From Oscillospiraceae bacterium (GTDB lineage: Bacteria > Bacillota > Clostridia > Oscillospirales > Ruminococcaceae), in contig JAFSDS010000049.1 of NCBI GenBank assembly GCA_017436125.1, forward strand, positions 1 to 53,510: a stretch of DNA of 53,510 nucleotides. Reading direction: 5' to 3'. The notes below the pieces were generated by a model, which was given only the letters and a program-made list of their open reading frames with translations, did no database searches and was not told where the DNA came from. This document shows, piece after piece, positions 23,721 through 31,838 of this stretch. A program made the position numbers and the translations under genes. Every line of letters begins with the position of its first letter. The stretch's first letter is position 1.

Positions 23721-24419
23721 TTACACCTTAAAATAATCCATTTTCTTTTCAAGCCAGCCGAGGAACAGGGTAAGAAGTCCGCTGAAGAGAAGATAATAAA
23801 TACCGGTAAAGAACATCGGCCAGATGATTCCTTCGGATTTTATGAAGTCCTGGCCGTTCCACATAAGTTCATAAACAGCGATTACGCGGACGAGGGAGGT
23901 ATCCTTAACAAGGGTGATAATTTCGTTGCCCATGGGCGGGATAATGCGTTTTATAACCTGTAAAAGAACAACTTTAAAGAAAATCTGGCTTTTTGTCATG
24001 CCGAGAACTTCGCCGGCTTCATACTGTCCCTTTGGGATGCCCTCTATACCGCCGCGGTATATTTCGGAAAAATAGCAGGCATAGTTGAGGATAAAGGCGA
24101 TCATTGCCGCAATAAAACGGCCGGTTGCGCCGCTGCCCCACCAGTTGTTGCCAAGAATAATGCCCGGTCCGTAATAAATGATAAGAAGCTGGAGCATAAG
24201 GGGCGTTCCACGTATGACCCATACAAGAAACTTGTTGAACCAGCGGACTATGCCGATGCCGCTCATGGAGCCAAAGGCAATAACAAGTCCAAGAGGAACA
24301 GCGCCCAAAAGGGTGAGCACAAATATTTCGAGGGATTTTATAAAGCCTTCGTTGAGAGAAAACAAAACCTCTTTTACTTCAAGCCAGTCGATTTGAAACA
24401 TTAAAGATAATTCGATCAT
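23721..24419 (-). CDS. Polar amino-acid ABC transporter permease (HisM family)
   Basis: A 232-residue permease with the family signature [53 protein letters not shown] as the EAA loop (seen as [15 protein letters not shown] through VIKRIIPP, about 130-175) and about five helices. It pairs with the GlnQ-like ATPase. The ligand class is polar amino acids. Its gene follows the binding-protein gene after 85 bases that hold a strong palindrome, so its expression may be lower than that of the binding protein. Confidence 0.92.
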   Translation of the reverse strand: MIELSLMFQIDWLEVKEVLFSLNEGFIKSLEIFVLTLLGAVPLGLVIAFGSMSGIGIVRWFNKFLVWVIRGTPLMLQLLIIYYGPGIILGNNWWGSGATGRFIAAMIAFILNYACYFSEIYRGGIEGIPKGQYEAGEVLGMTKSQIFFKVVLLQVIKRIIPPMGNEIITLVKDTSLVRVIAVYELMWNGQDFIKSEGIIWPMFFTGIYYLLFSGLLTLFLGWLEKKMDYFKV

Positions 24420-24439
24420 TTTTACCTCGTTTTTTCACC

Positions 24440-24475
24440 AATGTAGGGAACGCCGTTGCCAGCGTTCCCTACATT
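24440..24475. repeat. Palindrome between binding-protein and permease genes
   Basis: A 14-bp perfect stem, AATGTAGGGAACGC/GCGTTCCCTACATT, with an 8-base loop. The position suits an mRNA-stabilising or partially terminating hairpin that raises binding-protein mRNA over permease mRNA. The GTAGGGAACG core resembles dispersed palindromes I associate with clostridial genomes; I cannot check copy number here. Confidence 0.7.
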
Positions 24476-24504
24476 GTCGGTCATATGATTATTTTTAGGG
24501 GATT

Positions 24505-25287
24505 TTATTTAATGATTACGGATTCCTGAACTCCGTAGGTTTTTGCGGTTTCAAGAACGGTGCCTTCCGCACAGGCATCTGCCCAGAACTGATTAAATTT
24601 TTCAACAAGGTCGCTGCCTTTTCTAAAGCCGACTACATATTCCTCGCTGGTAAGAGAAACGGTATAAGTAAGGTCGGGATATGCGGTGTCTTCGCCGATC
24701 ATTGCGCCGGCCATAAGAAGGTCGATAACGCATGCATCGGAGGTTCCTGCTGCAACTTCCATAAGAGCGTCGCTCTGGTAAGCAACTTCGGTGAAGTTAA
24801 GGCCAAGGGATTCAACGATCTCTTTACCTGCGGAACCGGCTTCAACTGCAAATGCAAGATCGGCAAGGCTTGCTTCGTCCTGATACTGATCGGCAACGTC
24901 TGCTTTAACAACAACTACCTGTGCGTTTTTGCAATAAGGATCGGAAGTTCCCATTGCGTTTTTAACTTTATCGGTAAGAGTCATGCCGTTCCATACAACG
25001 TCGATGCTCTTATTTTCAAGTTCGAAAATTTTGTTATCCCAGTCGATGACGATGAATTCAACGTCAACGCCGAGATATTCGGCAAATTCTTTTGCCATGT
25101 CAGCATCAAAGCCGATCCATTCGCCGTTTTCGTCTTCAAAGTCCATAGGGGCAAAATCGGTGATACCAACGACTATCTTGCCGTTATTGGTGATATATTC
25201 GATATCGGAAGCGGAATCATCCGCGCCGCATGCGGTAAAGCTGAGAACAAAGATAAATGCAAGAACAAGAGCGATAAGTTTTTTCAT
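24505..25287 (-). CDS. Amino-acid-binding lipoprotein (family 3)
   Basis: A 260-residue solute-binding lipoprotein. The lipid Cys is in LSFTACG at residue 20. The mature part has the family-3 signature KIVVGITDFAPMDFEDENGEWIGFDADMAKEFAEYLG, then WNGMTLTDKVKNAM and a hinge region AFAVEAGSAGKE. W-I-G-F-D-x-D-M-A-K is typical of polar amino-acid binders. It is the first large gene of a three-gene importer operon with a GGAGGAAATTAAA site. A dedicated leader of about 145 bases carries a 16-codon ORF. Confidence 0.92.
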   Translation of the reverse strand: MKKLIALVLAFIFVLSFTACGADDSASDIEYITNNGKIVVGITDFAPMDFEDENGEWIGFDADMAKEFAEYLGVDVEFIVIDWDNKIFELENKSIDVVWNGMTLTDKVKNAMGTSDPYCKNAQVVVVKADVADQYQDEASLADLAFAVEAGSAGKEIVESLGLNFTEVAYQSDALMEVAAGTSDACVIDLLMAGAMIGEDTAYPDLTYTVSLTSEEYVVGFRKGSDLVEKFNQFWADACAEGTVLETAKTYGVQESVIIK

Positions 25288-25354
25288 TTTAATTTCCTCC
25301 GAATGTCAAGTGAATTTTTTTGATGAAAGTTTTTGTTTTATGATAAGCTTTGCA

Positions 25355-25405
25355 TCAATGTCGGTGTCGCTTAACTTCAGAAGGATTTTGCCATATTGCG
25401 GTCAT
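25355..25405 (-). CDS. Leader peptide MTAIWQNPSEVKRHRH upstream of the amino-acid importer
   Basis: A 16-codon ORF in the leader of the importer operon. It has an excellent ribosome-binding site (ACGGAGG, 8 bases before the ATG at 25405) and a TGA stop 67 bases before the binding-protein ATG. The last five residues, KRHRH, are all basic. An ORF placed like this could sense charged His- or Arg-tRNA by ribosome stalling, as in amino-acid attenuation. Peptide production is inferred from the ribosome-binding site only; no classical attenuator stem is obvious downstream. Confidence 0.45.
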   Translation of the reverse strand: MTAIWQNPSEVKRHRH

Positions 25406-25429
25406 CGTTTTTGCCTCCGTTTGTTTTAC

Positions 25430-25467
25430 TGTGGTATCATAGTAACACTTTACCACAATAAAGTCAA
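25430..25467 (-). promoter_or_regulatory. Promoter and two-turn dyad of the amino-acid importer operon
   Basis: Minus-strand TTGACT (25462-25467), 17 bp, TACTAT (25439-25444). The inverted repeat TGTGGTA/TACCACA (25430-25436, 25451-25457) has half-sites 21 bp apart and spans the promoter, a good operator layout. Confidence 0.6.
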
Positions 25468-25510
25468 TAGGCAAAATGTGTTTTTTAAAAGATTTTTCGA
25501 AAATTTGCAA

Positions 25511-25552
25511 AAAAAGAAGGCGAAGCGCTGGAAAAAGCGCTTCGCCATATAT
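25511..25552 (-). terminator. Terminator of the patatin-TAXI operon
   Basis: The stem GGCGAAGCGCT/AGCGCTTCGCC (25519-25546) is followed on the minus strand by a T-rich run. Confidence 0.85.
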
Positions 25553-25556
25553 TTTG

Positions 25557-26624
25557 TTATTCATTTCCGGTTTCTTCCGGTTCTGAAGAAGTTTCCGGCT
25601 CGGATGATATTTCCGGTTCTGAAGAAGTTTCCGGTTCCGGAACAACTTCCGGTTCAAAATCATCTTCTGCCGGTTCTTCGCCGGCGCTGTTATAATACTG
25701 GCTTGCGCCGGGATGCATGGTTCCGATTTTTGTTTCGGATGCGGTAACCGCATTTATGTCTGCGCCTTTTGCGTGGGCGGAGGCGATTTCATCGGTGTTG
25801 TCAAAAAGCGCCTTTACAATGCTGTAAACATTCGCCTGCTGAAGGTTGGTGCGGCAGATGAGAAGAACATCAATGCAGACTGTCGAAGAGGAGTTTGCGG
25901 TTCCATAGGTTTCTGCCGGGATCATTCCGTCGCTGAAAAAAGGGCAGCTGCGCTTAAATGAAGCGGACTGGGTAAGAGAAACGGGAAGAAGGCGTATCTC
26001 GCGGGTCTGGGAATATTCAAGGATATTTGCGCTTGGAAGGGAAGAAACCGCAAAAGCAGCGTCAATGCTTCCGGAACTAAGGGAAGACATGGCCTCGGAA
26101 AAAGTCTGGTATTTTACGGTTATCATATCATATGTAACGCCGTAGGCTTCGAGAATTTTTCTTGCAGCAGCTTCGGTGGCTGTTCCGTATTTACCGACGG
26201 CAACGGTCATGCCCGCAAGATCCGGAATTGTCTGGATATCGGTGGATGCGTTTACAACAAACTGGGCGTATTCCGGATAGAGATTTGCAACAACGGAAAC
26301 GCCGCGCTGTTTATCCTCCTCATACATCTCCTGTCCCTCAAGGGCATAGTGTAGGATATCGCTTTGAACAAAACCAAAGTCGGCGTTTTCTTTAAGAAGC
26401 ATCTCGATGTTGTTTACGGAGCCGCTTGTTGTAGTAACGTTTGTGGTGCTCTGGGAATATTTATCCCAAACAGAAGCAAGAACGGTGCCGAGGGAATAAT
26501 AGGTTCCGCCGGCTTTTCCGGTGGCGAACATATAGCTTCCGCCGACTGTTTCGTTTTTTCCGGAACAGGAACATAAGGGAAGGATTGCCGCCAGAAGAAG
26601 GGCGATTATCTTTGTTTTTTTCAT
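25557..26624 (-). CDS. TAXI family solute-binding lipoprotein
   Basis: A 355-residue lipoprotein (lipid Cys in LPLCSCS, about residue 18-20). The mature domain starts YMFATGKAGGTYYSLGTVLASVW, the hallmark of TRAP-associated extracytoplasmic immunogenic (TAXI) binding proteins, and continues with SVNNIEMLLKENADFGFVQSD. Residues from about 310 on form a repetitive Glu/Pro/Ser tail (SSEPE-type repeats). TAXI proteins normally work with a fused TRAP membrane protein; none is in this window. The gene follows the patatin gene by 3 bases. Relatives bind dicarboxylates or glutamate; the ligand here is unknown. Confidence 0.87.
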   Translation of the reverse strand: MKKTKIIALLLAAILPLCSCSGKNETVGGSYMFATGKAGGTYYSLGTVLASVWDKYSQSTTNVTTTSGSVNNIEMLLKENADFGFVQSDILHYALEGQEMYEEDKQRGVSVVANLYPEYAQFVVNASTDIQTIPDLAGMTVAVGKYGTATEAAARKILEAYGVTYDMITVKYQTFSEAMSSLSSGSIDAAFAVSSLPSANILEYSQTREIRLLPVSLTQSASFKRSCPFFSDGMIPAETYGTANSSSTVCIDVLLICRTNLQQANVYSIVKALFDNTDEIASAHAKGADINAVTASETKIGTMHPGASQYYNSAGEEPAEDDFEPEVVPEPETSSEPEISSEPETSSEPEETGNE

Positions 26625-26627
26625 TTT

Positions 26628-27944
26628 TTATTCTCCTTTTAATTTAAGGAAACTTATATAGAGCGAAGCAAAAAATTCCTTCGGAACATATCTGCAAAGG
26701 GTGCGAAGGTCGCGGTTTGGGTTTTCGGAAGAAGCAATTTCCGGCCAGAGGGAAACAAGATATGCGGTGATATCCCTTTTATCCGCGCCGGAAAGCTGGC
26801 CGAGTTTATAATTGAGGGGCTTTGGAGTTCTGAAAACCGCGGACACAGGATTATCTTCTTTTTCTTCAAAAGGACGGAAGGCATCAAGTATGGCTTTTTC
26901 AAAGGATTCAACTGTATAAATGGGAGTGGGCTGAACGAAAAAGGTTTCTGCGGCGGTTTCCGCACAAACAACAGCAAGGTCTTTATCCATAAGGCCGATG
27001 CGGTGCTGGCGTTTTTCGGCAAGGCCTTTTACCGCAAGGCTCTTTGTGTACTGATCTTTTTCGGAAATGGCAACGGTTCCGCATTTTACGAGCATATCAA
27101 CACAGTATTTTTCAAAATCCTTCTGCATTTTTTCGCATTCGCCTTTTTCAAAGGTATAGCAGCATCCGTCAAGCTTTCCAAAGCTTCGCATGGTGTCGTT
27201 ATAGCCAAGGGCAATGTTTCTGTCGGCGATATCCGGAACAAAATCCATGGTTGGACCAAGTTCAAACCAGGGACGGATAACCCTTACGGGGTAATCTGTT
27301 TCATACTTTGCTTCTATTCCGCTTGCGCGAAGGTTAACTCCGATGATATCCTCCGCACCCATATCAAGGGCAAGATTTATCGGAAAATTATCGCTGTAGC
27401 CGCCGTCAACAAATTTCTTTCCTGCGATCTCCTTAGGATCCATGGAGGGAAAGACCGTGGAGGATGCAAGAAGATAATCCCGGAGCATTCCGTAAGGAAT
27501 TTCAGAAAGGCGTACCGGATGGGTCTTCATGTTAGGATATTCCGAAACCATGATGCCAAAATCGATTCCGCTTTCCCTAAGGTGTTTTTCATCAAGATAT
27601 TTTGCAATAAGTTCGCCGAGGGGAAAAGGATCCATCTTTACCGTAACGGCGCTTTCTCCAAGGTCGCCGAGAAAACTTTTGAGTGAGGAGGCGATGTTAT
27701 CCGTATCAATAACCTTTGAAAGGGTGCTGGGAGAAGTTGTAATGATATCATCGGTAGTAATATTATGCCACATTTCAAGACCGTTTTCATAAAGTCCGCT
27801 TGCCATAAGTGCGCCGTTGAGCGCGCCAACGGATGAACCGGTGACTATCTGAAAATCAATGCCGAGTTCACGCAATGCACGCCAGAATCCAAACTGGTAT
27901 GAACCTTTTGCGCCGCCGCCGGCAAGAACAACAGCTCTTTTCAT
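26628..27944 (-). CDS. Patatin-like phospholipase
   Basis: A 438-residue intracellular lipase-like protein. The oxyanion loop GGGAKGSYQFGFW (about 8-20), nucleophile elbow GSSVG (Ser near residue 38) and catalytic-dyad Asp in VDGGYSDNFP (Asp near 176) are all in place in the N-terminal 220 residues. The C-terminal half (about 230-438) is unrecognised and may be regulatory. There is no signal peptide. It probably hydrolyses membrane lipid acyl esters. The ATG follows GGGAGGTTTTT. It heads a two-gene operon with the TAXI binding protein, a pairing I cannot explain. Confidence 0.88.
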   Translation of the reverse strand: MKRAVVLAGGGAKGSYQFGFWRALRELGIDFQIVTGSSVGALNGALMASGLYENGLEMWHNITTDDIITTSPSTLSKVIDTDNIASSLKSFLGDLGESAVTVKMDPFPLGELIAKYLDEKHLRESGIDFGIMVSEYPNMKTHPVRLSEIPYGMLRDYLLASSTVFPSMDPKEIAGKKFVDGGYSDNFPINLALDMGAEDIIGVNLRASGIEAKYETDYPVRVIRPWFELGPTMDFVPDIADRNIALGYNDTMRSFGKLDGCCYTFEKGECEKMQKDFEKYCVDMLVKCGTVAISEKDQYTKSLAVKGLAEKRQHRIGLMDKDLAVVCAETAAETFFVQPTPIYTVESFEKAILDAFRPFEEKEDNPVSAVFRTPKPLNYKLGQLSGADKRDITAYLVSLWPEIASSENPNRDLRTLCRYVPKEFFASLYISFLKLKGE

Positions 27945-28221
27945 AAAAACCTCCCTAACAAAGAATAGTTATATATTTTTATTCTATTATAAAATTATGA
28001 ATATTTCAATTATTATGTGAAAGTTTTAAGGAATTAGGTAACCAAAAAGAATAATAGCAAACATAATTATAATAATATAAAGTATATAAATGCCAAAAAT
28101 GCGCGAAGCTTGCCTTAAAGCGGGCGCAGAATTAAAGAAAACGGCGGGAAATTTTCTTTTTTGATAGAAAAATACAAAAATATATTGTATAATATTTTAA
28201 AGAAAGCGAGGTGAACAGCCC

Positions 28222-28803
28222 ATGGACGATTTAAAAGTTATAACCGCCAGCAACATCATAAATCTTCGTACGGCGAAAGGCATGACCCAGGCGGAACTTG
28301 GAGAACTTTTAAGCTATTCCGATAAAAGCGTTTCAAAATGGGAAAGGGCAGAGGCTGTTCCCGATGCATACGTTCTTAAAAAAATGAGCGAGATTTTCGG
28401 CGTTTCTGTTGATTATCTTCTTTCGTCCCACGATGAATGGGTTCCTCCGGAAAAGACAAAAAAGGAAAGAAGCTACAGCAGCAGGGTTATAACCGCCATT
28501 TCCATTTTCGGAATATGGACCCTTGCTTTTTTGATTTATGTTATCGGCTGGATCATGGAACAGAACTGGTGGATGGTTTTTGTCTATGCTCTTCCGATAT
28601 CCCTTATCACTCTTCTTGTTTTTAACTCAATTTGGGAAAAAGGAAGAAATAACCGCCATATCATTTATGCCCTTGTTGCAGGGATATTTATTTTGATTTA
28701 TCTTTCGCTTATAAGATGGAATTTCTGGCAGATACTTCTGCTGATCATTCCGGCGGAATTTATTGTTTTTCTTGCATTCAAGATAAAAAAATCGCATGAT
28801 TAA
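28222..28803 (+). CDS. XRE-family regulator with four membrane helices
   Basis: A 193-residue protein. Residues 8-66 form an XRE helix-turn-helix (NIINLRTAKGMTQAELGELLSYSDKSVSKWERAEAVPDAYVLKKMSEIFGVSVDYLL). A charged linker follows, then four hydrophobic segments from about residue 88 (TAISIFGIWTLAFLIYVIGWIM, WMVFVYALPISLITLLVF, HIIYALVAGIFILIYLSLI, FWQILLLIIPAEFIVFLAF). A DNA-binding head fixed to the membrane suggests it senses membrane state or a membrane partner. It is a single gene; no clear cognate target adjoins. The ATG follows GCGAGGTGAACAGCCC. Confidence 0.85.
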   Translation: MDDLKVITASNIINLRTAKGMTQAELGELLSYSDKSVSKWERAEAVPDAYVLKKMSEIFGVSVDYLLSSHDEWVPPEKTKKERSYSSRVITAISIFGIWTLAFLIYVIGWIMEQNWWMVFVYALPISLITLLVFNSIWEKGRNNRHIIYALVAGIFILIYLSLIRWNFWQILLLIIPAEFIVFLAFKIKKSHD

Positions 28804-28817
28804 GCCATTCTACTATG

Positions 28818-28853
28818 AGTAGAGCCGGTTTTTGCCGGCTCTACTTTTTGTTT
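28818..28853 (+). terminator. Terminator after the XRE gene
   Basis: The stem GTAGAGCCGG/CCGGCTCTAC with a 6-base loop is followed by TTTTTG. Confidence 0.85.
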
Positions 28854-28875
28854 TTGAAGAGTATAGTCGAAATCA

Positions 28876-28904
28876 TTGATTCCAACCTGTTTTTCGGTTA
28901 TGAT
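28876..28904 (+). promoter_or_regulatory. Promoter of the DegV-DegV-HlyIII operon
   Basis: TTGATT (28876-28881), 17 bp, TATGAT (28899-28904), 39 bases before the first ATG. Confidence 0.55.
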
Positions 28905-28942
28905 AAACGGCGTTGAAAAAACATCCGAAAAGGAGGAAATGA

Positions 28943-29830
28943 ATGTCCGATTATATTCTGAGCTGCTGTTCAACGGCAGATATTTTAAAAGAACATTTTG
29001 AAGCAAGGGATATAAAATACATCTGCTTCCATTATAAACTCAACGGAGTTGATTATGCCGATGACCTTGGTCAGAGCATCCCGTTTGAGGAGTTTTATAA
29101 AAGAATGGATCTGGGAGAGGATACCCAAACTTCTCAGATAAACGTTACCGAATATCTTGAATATTTTGAAAAATTCTTTTGCGAGGGAAAAGACATAATC
29201 CACCTTACCCTTTCGAGCGGAATTTCCGGTTCCTATAACTCCGCGGTAAACGCAGCAAAAATTGCAAAGGAGCGCCACCCGGAAAGAAAGATTTATGTTA
29301 TAGATTCCCTTGCGGCATCTTCCGGTTACGGCCTTCTTATGGATAAGCTTGCGGATCTTCGTGACGGGGGAATGAGCATTGATGAACTGCGTGATTGGGC
29401 GGAGGAAAATAAACTTAAACTTCATCACTGGTTTTTCTCTTCCGACCTGAAGTTTTTTATCAAAGGCGGACGCGTTTCAAAAACGTCCGGAACTATTGGT
29501 ACTATCCTTGGCATCTGTCCCCTTCTCAACGTGGATAAGGACGGCCGCCTTATTGCAAGAGCAAAGGTCCGTTCAAAGAAAAAGGTTATTCGTGAAATTG
29601 TAAAACGCATGGAAGAAAATGCCGAAGGCGGCCTTGACTATTCCGGAAAATGCTATATTTGCCAATCCGCCTGTGTTGATGACGCAAAAGAAGTTGCGAA
29701 ACTTGTTGAAGAACTCTTTCCAAAGCTTGACGGAAAGGTCTTAATAAATTATATTGGTACTACAATAGGCAGCCATACCGGCCCCGGTACTGTTGCGCTT
29801 TTCTTCTGGGGCAAAAAAAGAGAGGACTGA
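28943..29830 (+). CDS. DegV family fatty-acid-binding protein (FakB-type), copy 1
   Basis: A 295-residue DegV protein, the lipid-binding partner that presents fatty acid to FakA in the fatty-acid kinase system. Diagnostic parts are TQTSQINVTEYLEYFE, IIHLTLSSGISGSYNSAVNAA (about 90-110), YVIDSLAASSGYGLLM and FIKGGRVSKTSGTIGTILGICPLLNVDKDGRL, ending IGSHTGPGTVALFFWG. The second DegV gene follows after 6 bases. The two proteins are only moderately similar, so they may bind different acyl chains. No full FakA is in the window; only a stand-alone FakA middle domain lies at 12.6 kb. Confidence 0.92.
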   Translation: MSDYILSCCSTADILKEHFEARDIKYICFHYKLNGVDYADDLGQSIPFEEFYKRMDLGEDTQTSQINVTEYLEYFEKFFCEGKDIIHLTLSSGISGSYNSAVNAAKIAKERHPERKIYVIDSLAASSGYGLLMDKLADLRDGGMSIDELRDWAEENKLKLHHWFFSSDLKFFIKGGRVSKTSGTIGTILGICPLLNVDKDGRLIARAKVRSKKKVIREIVKRMEENAEGGLDYSGKCYICQSACVDDAKEVAKLVEELFPKLDGKVLINYIGTTIGSHTGPGTVALFFWGKKRED

Positions 29831-29836
29831 TATAAA

Positions 29837-30700
29837 ATGATAAAACTTTTTGCAGATACCGCTTCCAATCTTCCGGTGGCGCTTAACAAAAAATATAATG
29901 TAAACATCATAGAACTTTGCTATACCATTGACGGTGTTCCGGCGGAATATGACCTTGAACACGATTTTGACGGAAAAGCTTTTTATGACGCCATGAGAAA
30001 CGGCGCGGAGATGAAAACCTCCATGATAAACTCCCAGACTTTCTATGACAGTTTTGAGGAAAGCATCAAAAACGGCGACGAAATCGTCTATATCGGTCTT
30101 TCCGGCGGCGTTAGCGGAACGGTCCGCGCAGCGGAAATTGCCGCGGAGGAACTTCGCGAAGAATATCCCGGAGCAAAAATCGCCGTTATAGATTCCCTTG
30201 GCGCGGGACTTGGCATCGGAATGCAGGTCGTTGCCATGGGAAAACTTATTGAAGAAGGAAAAACTTTTGAGGAAGTTGTTTCCATAACCGAAAAACGCAA
30301 GCACCATATGTGTCAGTTCTTTACCGTTGACGACCTTACCTATCTTAAAAAAGGCGGAAGAATCTCCGGCGCGACCGCGGCAATCGGCACAATCCTCAAT
30401 ATAAAACCTCTTCTTCGCGGCGATGAGGAAGGCCATATCGTTTCCTGGGGCAAATGCCGGGGCATAAACAAATGTATCCTTGAAATAATCAAAAAATACG
30501 ATGAGCTTGTTCTTGATAAATCCGCGGACGTTATGATAATCCACGGCGACAACATGGATGCGGTTGATTTTCTTACGGAAAAACTTCGTGAACACGGCTT
30601 TACCGGCGGCACCACAGTTATGCCTTTCGAACCCGTATGCGGCTGCCACGTCGGCCCCGGTTCCGTAGCACTCTTCTTCTGGGGAGAAAGAAAATTATGA
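29837..30700 (+). CDS. DegV family fatty-acid-binding protein (FakB-type), copy 2
   Basis: A 287-residue DegV protein: KLFADTASNLPVAL at the N-terminus, MKTSMINSQTFYDSFEES, YIGLSGGVSGTVRAAEIAAEEL, VIDSLGAGLGIGMQVV, YLKKGGRISGATAAIGTILNIKPLLRGDEEG and the closing VCGCHVGPGSVALFFWGE. It shares the C-terminal HxGPG(S/T)VALFFWG with its upstream neighbour. The hemolysin III gene start overlaps its stop codon (ATGA), so the three are one operon. The role, inferred from the family, is binding and delivering exogenous or recycled fatty acids. Confidence 0.92.
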   Translation: MIKLFADTASNLPVALNKKYNVNIIELCYTIDGVPAEYDLEHDFDGKAFYDAMRNGAEMKTSMINSQTFYDSFEESIKNGDEIVYIGLSGGVSGTVRAAEIAAEELREEYPGAKIAVIDSLGAGLGIGMQVVAMGKLIEEGKTFEEVVSITEKRKHHMCQFFTVDDLTYLKKGGRISGATAAIGTILNIKPLLRGDEEGHIVSWGKCRGINKCILEIIKKYDELVLDKSADVMIIHGDNMDAVDFLTEKLREHGFTGGTTVMPFEPVCGCHVGPGSVALFFWGERKL

Positions 30701-31368
30701 AAAGAACACCCATAAGCGAAAGGGTGCTTCCGAATTATACCCGCGGCGAAGAAATCGCCAATATGACGACCCATATAGTCGGCGGGGCCCTCGGCGTAAT
30801 AATCCTTTTTCTTACCGTGGTCATAGCCGCCTTTGAAAATGATATCTGGGGCGTTATCGACTGCGCCGTTTACGGAGTTTCGATGATTGCGCTTTATACC
30901 GTTTCAAGCATTTACCACGGACTTAAACCCGGATTTGCAAAAAAAGTCATGCAGGTTATTGATCACTGTACTATTTATCTTCTTATTGCGGGAACATATA
31001 CTCCGATTTTGCTTTGTGCAATGCGCCCGGTATATCCCGCCCTTGCATGGACTGTTTTTGCTGCGGAATGGGGTCTTGCGGCCTTTGCGGCGGTTTTCAC
31101 CGCCATTGACCACAACAAATATAAAAAACTTTCCATGGTTTTTTATATCCTTATGGGCTGGTTCATTGTTCTCTGTTTCAAACAGACCGTTGAGGTGCTA
31201 ACCGTTGCGGGAATGCTCTGGATACTCTTCGGAGGCATATCCTATACAGTAGGCGCAGTGCTTTACGGTATCGGCAAAAAGAAACCGGTCTTTCACACGG
31301 TTTTCCATATCTTTGTTGTAATAGGAACTCTTTTGCAGGCCATCGGAATTTTGTTTTATGTATTATAA
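30697..31368 (+). CDS. Hemolysin III family (HlyIII/PAQR) membrane protein
   Basis: A 223-residue seven-helix protein of the HlyIII/YqfA/PAQR family. Conserved points are RGEEIANMTTHIVGGALGV (first helix with the E and H), SSIYHGLK, DHCTIYLLIAGTYTPILL and the last-helix histidines in HTVFHIFVVIGTLLQ. These His/Asp residues form the zinc site of the PAQR hydrolase-like fold. The start is the ATG at 30697, which overlaps the DegV stop, with GGGGAGAAAG upstream. Being in an operon with two acyl-binding DegV proteins supports a role in membrane lipid handling, not haemolysis. Confidence 0.9.
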   Translation: MKRTPISERVLPNYTRGEEIANMTTHIVGGALGVIILFLTVVIAAFENDIWGVIDCAVYGVSMIALYTVSSIYHGLKPGFAKKVMQVIDHCTIYLLIAGTYTPILLCAMRPVYPALAWTVFAAEWGLAAFAAVFTAIDHNKYKKLSMVFYILMGWFIVLCFKQTVEVLTVAGMLWILFGGISYTVGAVLYGIGKKKPVFHTVFHIFVVIGTLLQAIGILFYVL

Positions 31369-31369
31369 T

Positions 31370-31406
31370 AAAAAAGCGGCGGAAGAAAGCTTCCGCCGTT
31401 TTTTTA
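31370..31406. terminator. Bidirectional terminator
   Basis: The stem GCGGCGGAAG/CTTCCGCCGT with an AAAG loop is flanked by A- and T-runs. It lies between convergent operons. Confidence 0.9.
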
Positions 31407-31835
31407 TTTATACTTTTTCGTATCGTATCTGTCGAACATCGAAAAGATTATTGATTTGCGGCGTTTTTCCGGTTTTCCTTCTTCGATGCGCTTGACTTCC
31501 TTAAGGAACAGCCAGTGTCCGAAAAGGCTTCCCAATGCTCCGAAAAGGACACAGGCAACAACAAGGCCCCAGTTTGTTTCAAAAAAAAGAAACATAAAGG
31601 GAAGAAAAATAATGCCGGAAAAAATTCCGTAAAGCGGCATAAACCCGTTTTTCATGGAAACAACGCCGCCGGTTATGGCACAAAGCATTGGGAACGAGCC
31701 CCATTCAAGAATAACAAGGCGAAAAAGCTTTGCTGTTTCTTCATCGAAAAGGAAGGATACACCTATTCCGAAAATAAAAAAGCCAAGAAGTATCGCCGAG
31801 GCTTCGGCGGTGGGTTTTAATTTAAGCTTTTCCAT
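31404..31835 (-). CDS. Small four-helix membrane protein, unrecognised
   Basis: A 143-residue protein with about four hydrophobic segments (ASAILLGFFIFGIGVSFLF, FPMLCAITGGVVSM, LYGIFSGIIFLPFMFLFF, GLVVACVLFGALGSLFGHWLFL) and a basic C-terminal tail (KEVKRIEEGKPEKRRKSIIFSMFDRYDTKKYK). I do not recognise the family. It lies 3 bases after the cyclophilin gene and is translated from the same transcript. Confidence 0.75.
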   Translation of the reverse strand: MEKLKLKPTAEASAILLGFFIFGIGVSFLFDEETAKLFRLVILEWGSFPMLCAITGGVVSMKNGFMPLYGIFSGIIFLPFMFLFFETNWGLVVACVLFGALGSLFGHWLFLKEVKRIEEGKPEKRRKSIIFSMFDRYDTKKYK

Positions 31836-31838
31836 TTA

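Noticed and set aside
25355..25753. Minus-strand frame of 132 codons ahead of the amino-acid importer
   Set aside because: Its upstream part runs in the wrong frame through the end of the TAXI gene, its terminator and a promoter. Only the last 16 codons, with their own ribosome-binding site, are kept as a leader ORF.
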